A stretch of 10,903 nucleotides of DNA from an uncultured Lachnospiraceae bacterium (GTDB taxonomy: Bacteria; Bacillota; Clostridia; Lachnospirales; Lachnospiraceae). Position 1 is the first letter of the stretch. Every line of letters begins with the position of its first letter. The translations under genes and the position numbers were made by a program. This document shows positions 8,783-10,903 of the stretch, one piece after another. The stretch spans positions 1 through 10,903 of the forward strand of contig CAMWWJ010000088.1 in the NCBI GenBank assembly GCA_947177925.1, written 5' to 3'. The notes below the pieces were generated by a model. It worked only from the letters and a program-made list of their open reading frames with translations. It was not told the origin of the DNA and did no database searches.

Positions 8783-9007
8783 TCACTTGAACAACTCCGG
8801 TTCTGTTTCTTTGAGAATGCCTACAAGCACCTTGTAGTCCAAATATTGGATTCCTTCTTTTCCCTCTTCAATCTTTTTAGAAAGCTTGCTTCTATAGTAT
8901 ATCTCCATCGACTTCTCATAAGAAATGTCTTCAGTTTCCGCCAAATATGACATAATTCTTTCTTCAAGATTCTCCTGGTAAATATTTTCCAATTTATTTC
9001 CATCCAT
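8783..9007 (-). CDS. Small hypothetical protein, third gene of a DUF3791/DUF3990 cassette
   Basis: A 74-residue, mostly helical, acidic protein without membrane segments. The core SYEKSMEIYYRSKLSKKI followed by GIQYLDYKVLV resembles the small protein that, as I recall, often follows DUF3990 genes in clostridia. The function is unknown; an accessory or antitoxin-like role is inference only. The ATG at 9007 is preceded by GAGG at seven bases. It lies directly after the scarred DUF3990 gene, whose ancestral stop codon falls inside this translation-initiation region. Because DUF3990 is destroyed, this gene may now be an orphan. It ends 137 bp before the region where the jetA promoter and start are found. 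Confidence 0.65.
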   Translation of the reverse strand: MDGNKLENIYQENLEERIMSYLAETEDISYEKSMEIYYRSKLSKKIEEGKEGIQYLDYKVLVGILKETEPELFK

Positions 9008-9009
9008 CG

Positions 9010-9109
9010 CTATACCTCATAAAATGATTCTATTCTCATCAAGTGGTCTATAGGAATGAAGTATATCCGGTTTTTCTATGCTCTGTGTCGAGCCATGATA
9101 AACTATCAT
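9010..9109 (-). pseudogene. DUF3990 (ADP-ribosyltransferase-like) gene reduced to a deletion scar
   Basis: On the minus strand, an ATG at 9109 forms an ATGA overlap with the DUF3791 stop and opens MIVYHGSTQSIEKPDILHSY, the characteristic DUF3990 N-terminus. After RPLD the frame shifts and stops at 9017. In the next frame the same DNA reads RIESFYEV then TAG (9010-9012), which matches the usual DUF3990 C-terminal end. Normal members have about 150-170 residues, so roughly 400 bases of the middle are missing. Of the ADP-ribosyltransferase-like fold, only the first strand with the YHGS motif survives. The surviving 30-codon frame cannot be active. The junction lies near 9037-9045. Its position between DUF3791 and the third small gene matches the intact cassette order. 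Family assignment is from memory of the two conserved ends. Confidence 0.75.
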
Positions 9110-9321
9110 ATGACAATCCCCCTCACTTTCAGATACTCTTGTATATCACCAACTATATATGCCGTACTTTGAGTGTGTAAAATATCATAGTTCGAAACTA
9201 AAAAACCATCAATACAATCCTTGCTTTGAAAAATATCATACACTTCTGCCGGTTTCTTATTCCATGCATTGGCACATGCATGAATCATGTATATTACAAA
9301 CGAGAAAGAATCTTTATTCAT
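9106..9321 (-). CDS. DUF3791 family protein
   Basis: A 71-residue protein of the DUF3791 family. The features I recognise are FVIYMIHACANAW near the start, the KPAEVYDIF block, and LVSNYDILHTQS followed by a C-terminal helix, DIQEYLKVRG. DUF3791 genes typically precede DUF3990 genes, which belong to the ADP-ribosyltransferase fold, and the pair is thought to act as a toxin-antitoxin-like or conflict module; which member does what is not established. The ATG at 9321 has GGAG nine bases upstream. The stop overlaps the start of the scarred DUF3990 by four bases, the normal coupled arrangement. The gene looks intact although its partner is destroyed, consistent with a harmless or protective role. 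I see no strong promoter of its own, so it may depend on read-through from the operon to its right. Confidence 0.8.
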   Translation of the reverse strand: MNKDSFSFVIYMIHACANAWNKKPAEVYDIFQSKDCIDGFLVSNYDILHTQSTAYIVGDIQEYLKVRGIVI

Positions 9322-9333
9322 ATCATCACTCTC

Positions 9334-9390
9334 CTACCCAAAATACTTTTGCATTAGCGAGTCCATCAGCAATTGTGTTTCCTCAAGCGA
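9334..9390 (-). pseudogene. hsdS: Probable last codons of a type I restriction specificity subunit (HsdS remnant)
   Basis: In the frame ending at TAG (9334-9336) the minus strand reads SLEETQLLMDSLMQKYFG, resembling the C-terminal helix with which many clostridial HsdS proteins end. It follows the HsdM fragment immediately, shifted by one frame. hsdS normally lies downstream of hsdM, so one deletion from inside hsdM to the end of hsdS would produce this arrangement. Only about 18 residues remain, so the assignment rests on a short match. The alternative frame, with one stop, reads GNTIADGLANAKVFW, for which I recognise no family. Confidence 0.45.
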
Positions 9391-9550
9391 CTTCTGCCTC
9401 CGTCTTTGTAAATACCAATATTGCTGTGGACACCCCAGCATACGGCTTAAACACACCAGAAGGCATGGAAATCACTGCACTTAATTGATGGTTTTCTACC
9501 AATTCTTTTCGGATTGATTTATGAGCCTTGCTGCTTTCAAATAAGACACC
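9383..9550 (-). pseudogene. hsdM: Fragment of a type I restriction-modification DNA methyltransferase (HsdM)
   Basis: A 55-codon open stretch without a start reads GVLFESSKAHKSIRKELVEN and then QLSAVISMPSGVFKPYAGVS with TAILVFTKT. This is the well-conserved segment of HsdM methyltransferases that lies just after the catalytic NPPF motif. The NPPF motif, the SAM-binding region and the C-terminal domain are all absent. Upstream (toward 9590) the frame meets a stop and a frame change; SRVWVI in that stretch may be a corrupted trace of the strand that precedes GVLF. The fragment ends in TGA after EAEVA, where it fuses to apparent HsdS codons. It is a decayed relic with no expected activity, lying between the zinc-ribbon gene and the DUF3791 cassette. 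Confidence 0.78.
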
Positions 9551-9598
9551 ATGACTTCTCCGCTATATTACCCATACTCTACTTCCCTTCCTGGAATG

Positions 9599-9790
9599 TT
9601 ATGTTCTGCCGCCCTGACATTTCGGGCATTTCCGTTGCCAGATATCACTTCCATTGGCATAATATTTATGACCACATCCCAAGCACTCCATTTCATAAAA
9701 CCATTGCTGGTTATCAGTGCCAGGTATCTGCGTTCTCCCGTTATTCCTCTGTTGATTTCTGTTTACAAACCCCTGCTCCACACTTCCCAT
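9599..9790 (-). CDS. Small four-cysteine zinc-ribbon protein
   Basis: A 63-residue protein. The N-terminal 30 residues are polar and probably disordered (Asn/Gln rich). The C-terminal half is a zinc ribbon: CLGC at 36-39, then HKYYANGSDIWQRK, then CPKC at 55-58, ending QGGRT. The four cysteines should bind one zinc ion and suggest nucleic-acid or protein binding; no catalytic residues are visible. I recall similar small proteins beside the same type of nuclease gene in other clostridia, but no characterised function. The ATG at 9790 is 16 bases after the nuclease stop and has AGGAG nine bases upstream, so the two genes are very likely co-expressed. No terminator is visible after it; the following 50 bases lead into the HsdM relic. 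Confidence 0.75.
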   Translation of the reverse strand: MGSVEQGFVNRNQQRNNGRTQIPGTDNQQWFYEMECLGCGHKYYANGSDIWQRKCPKCQGGRT

Positions 9791-9806
9791 AACTTCCGTC
9801 TCCTAC

Positions 9807-10268
9807 TCAATAAAACCTTGAAAAATCATTACAGATGTATTTTTCAAACTGCGGCTTACAGTATTCTTTTTTCGTTCCATTTCCTTCTGTTTTTTTCCCA
9901 TTAAACCAAATGCTTCTTTTTCCGGCATTTTTTCCGTTTTTATTCGTTACGCACTCTTTCAGAAATTCTTCTGAAGACAAAATCCATGTCAGGTTAAGGC
10001 GCTCTGAATAAAAAACAAAATAAAAATTTTCTCTCAGTTCATGCGTTATCGCAGAAAACAATGCAGCATTTCCTTCTGCCACTTCACTAGATCTTGCTTT
10101 AATCTGCACTTCTATGAACGTGCCATCCCCTTTTTTGATAACGCAGTCAACCCCATGGTCATCCACCAAAGGGACATAACAGTCCAACCCTTCCATCAGC
10201 ATCCTTCCAATTATGCTGTATTCCATCCTTTTGCCGAATCCGGCTGAATGTCTAAAAGACATCCCCAT
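9807..10268 (-). CDS. PD-(D/E)XK nuclease-like protein
   Basis: A 153-residue protein with the core of a restriction-endonuclease-like fold. An initial helix carries Glu16 (GKRMEYSIIGRML). Then VPLVDDHGVDCVI supplies Asp41, and GTFIEVQIKARS supplies Glu53, Gln55 and Lys57, the D...ExK signature in its ExQxK form. The rest (ENFYFVFYSERLNLTWILSS) continues the beta-core. DUF4365-like and Holliday-junction-resolvase-like proteins share this pattern. Function is unproven; DNA cleavage is inferred. A GTG at 10277 would give three more residues. I prefer the ATG at 10268, because GGTGG and AAGG lie upstream at better distances. The start overlaps the end of the HTH gene by 17 bp. The C-terminus is basic. 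It belongs to the operon with the HTH protein and the zinc ribbon. Confidence 0.77.
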   Translation of the reverse strand: MGMSFRHSAGFGKRMEYSIIGRMLMEGLDCYVPLVDDHGVDCVIKKGDGTFIEVQIKARSSEVAEGNAALFSAITHELRENFYFVFYSERLNLTWILSSEEFLKECVTNKNGKNAGKRSIWFNGKKTEGNGTKKEYCKPQFEKYICNDFSRFY

Positions 10269-10440
10269 TATGCCCACCGCCTTCTCTGTCTCTTTTTGTA
10301 TAAATCAATTCAATGTCATAGTCCAAAGCCTCCATCATTTGCACAAATGTTTTATTAACGGCACTTTCTTTTTTCTTTACAATACGATTTACATAAGAAC
10401 TGGTAGTTCCAATATCCACCTCTATATTATTTCGAACCAT
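10252..10440 (-). CDS. Very short HTH (XRE-like) regulator
   Basis: A 62-residue protein whose centre, EVDIGTTSSYVNRIVKKKE, is a helix-turn-helix recognition segment of XRE type. It is followed by VNKTFVQMMEALDYDIELIY, the usual end of the domain. The first helix of a normal XRE domain, about 15-20 residues, is missing. An in-frame stop lies shortly upstream, so the protein cannot be extended. The ATG at 10440 has GGGAG seven bases before it and supports this start. It is the first gene of the operon with the nuclease-like and zinc-ribbon proteins. It probably autoregulates through the palindrome beside the -10 box. It may be a natural short form or the product of an old frameshift; I cannot decide. 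Confidence 0.72.
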   Translation of the reverse strand: MVRNNIEVDIGTTSSYVNRIVKKKESAVNKTFVQMMEALDYDIELIYTKRDREGGGHNGDVF

Positions 10441-10480
10441 GCTTTTGCTCCCGTCTTTTGCTCATCACTCTATTACTTTC

Positions 10481-10498
10481 ATAAATTGGATAATTTAT
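10481..10498. promoter_or_regulatory. Palindrome over the start region of the HTH operon (candidate operator)
   Basis: ATAAATT, GGAT, AATTTAT is a perfect inverted repeat with 7-base arms and a 4-base centre. It begins two bases inside the -10 box and covers the expected transcription start. A repressor bound here would block the promoter, and the HTH protein encoded next is the obvious candidate. The arms are AT-rich, so chance cannot be excluded. Confidence 0.45.
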
Positions 10499-10525
10499 TA
10501 TAGCTTACTTTTTTCCATTTGTCAT
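10497..10525 (-). promoter_or_regulatory. Sigma-A type promoter of the HTH/nuclease/zinc-ribbon operon
   Basis: The minus strand has ATGACA (10525-10520, five of six to consensus), a 17-base spacer, then the perfect TATAAT (10502-10497). The HTH start codon lies 56 bases after the -10 box. A terminator just upstream insulates it from transcription arriving from the right. Confidence 0.75.
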
Positions 10526-10574
10526 CCTCAAATATTTTTTCCGTGACAGACCAGAGCAGACAAAAAATTCTACT

Positions 10575-10604
10575 AAACACAAAATACCTCGCCGAAGCGA
10601 GGTA
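10575..10604 (-). terminator. Intrinsic terminator with UUCG tetraloop
   Basis: The minus-strand RNA would form TACCTCGC, loop UUCG, GCGAGGTA: eight perfect pairs closed by the very stable C(UUCG)G tetraloop, followed by UUUUGUGUUU. It should stop transcription entering from the right side of the window. In the plus direction the tail is CATTTTAAAT with a CGAA loop, so plus-strand termination would be weaker. Confidence 0.8.
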
Positions 10605-10643
10605 CATTTTAAATATTATACCCTTATGCTGTTATCTCTGTGT

Positions 10644-10903
10644 CATCCCGGAAAGTCAATGCCATTCTCACTTGGAAACAGGGATGCATATTTTATTTCA
10701 GATTCATCCCTCCGCAATGCGGGTGGTAAGTTGTGGCTGGTTCGCAAAAAAGGTGGAGGCTTAAGTAGAACAGCGTCAGAGGGATGTGGGCGGATTTTCT
10801 GCATTGTTTTTCATGGCGTTTTTCCTTAACAGCCTGCTCTTCTACCCTAGGGGAAAATGGCCATGGACGGCCATTTTAGGCATATTGCGCCATGGAGGGC
10901 GCT
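10644..10903. other. Gene-free segment rich in inverted repeats; possible structured RNA or repeat element, cut by the right edge
   Basis: No convincing gene is present on either strand. Five pairings are visible: AGGGATG (10680-10686) with CATCCCT (10705-10711); CCGC (10712-10715) with GCGG (10719-10722); GTAGAAcAGC (10765-10774) with GCTcTTCTAC (10836-10845); AAAATGGCC (10854-10862) with GGCCATTTT (10869-10877), loop ATGGAC; and GCGCC (10887-10891) with GGCGC (10898-10902), loop ATGGAG. Extra copies of CATCCC (10644-10649) and GGGATG (10781-10786) allow alternative pairings. The terminator at 10575-10604 would end a minus-strand transcript of this segment. The strand, and whether it is an RNA gene, a leader or a repeat, cannot be decided here. 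Confidence 0.4.

Noticed and set aside
9537..9575. Tiny minus-strand frame MGNIAEKSWCLI with a GGAAGGGAAG ribosome-binding-like stretch
   Set aside because: It has only 12 codons and runs into the HsdM relic; it may be the start of a truncated gene, but nothing identifies it.
10615..10643. TATAAT on the minus strand at 10620-10615 as a promoter
   Set aside because: There is no -35 element, and any transcript would run straight into the terminator at 10604-10575.
10776..10814. 12-codon minus-strand frame MKNNAENPPTSL with AAGGA upstream
   Set aside because: It is too short to support as a gene and lies within the inverted-repeat segment; a leader peptide cannot be shown.
10519..10829. Plus-strand open frames of 67-81 codons near the right edge
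   Set aside because: The products are cysteine/serine-rich without domains, the frames cross strong hairpins, and no promoter or good ribosome binding site is present.
1..10903. CRISPR array, tRNA, rRNA or insertion sequence
   Set aside because: I found no regularly spaced repeats, no tRNA- or rRNA-like sequence and no transposase frame or paired terminal inverted repeats in the window.

Overview
The window looks like chromosomal accessory DNA from a low-to-moderate GC Firmicute, most likely a Lachnospiraceae-type Clostridium. The signs are strong AGGAG-like ribosome binding sites, TTG/GTG starts among ATG starts, sigma-A style promoters, and gene families common in gut clostridia (DUF3791/DUF3990, JetABCD, response regulator-kinase-ABC modules). 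Every gene I can support is on the minus strand, so transcription runs from right to left.

Layout in transcription order. (1) 10903-10575: a stretch with no gene, rich in inverted repeats and possibly part of a structured RNA or repeat element, ending in a minus-strand intrinsic terminator with a UUCG tetraloop. (2) 10525-9599: a strong promoter with a palindromic candidate operator, then a compact operon of a very short HTH regulator, a PD-(D/E)XK nuclease-like protein and a small four-cysteine zinc-ribbon protein. (3) 9600-9334: decayed DNA holding a fragment of a type I restriction methyltransferase (HsdM) that runs into what looks like the last codons of HsdS. (4) 9321-8783: a DUF3791/DUF3990/third-gene cassette in which DUF3990, the ADP-ribosyltransferase-like member, has been reduced to a scar of about 100 bp that keeps only its first and last codons. 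(5) 8706-2189: a good promoter and a complete, uninterrupted Wadjet operon, jetA-jetB-jetC-jetD, closest in my judgement to type II. (6) 2129-1: an OmpR-family response regulator, a histidine kinase and the start of an ABC-transporter ATPase that runs off the left edge.

How the genes work together. JetA (kleisin), JetB (KITE/MukE-like) and JetC (SMC/MukB-like) should form a loop-extruding condensin-like complex that recognises small circular DNA. JetD (TOPRIM nuclease) then cuts it, giving protection against plasmids. The sensor module at the left resembles envelope-stress or antimicrobial-peptide detoxification modules. No terminator is visible between jetD and the response regulator, so read-through is possible. 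The right half is a defence-island graveyard: two neighbouring loci (HsdM/HsdS and DUF3990) have each lost their middle while flanking genes stayed intact. The least characterised intact unit is the HTH/PD-(D/E)XK/zinc-ribbon operon, the best candidate here for an undescribed system. All family names come from reading the translations; no database search was run.
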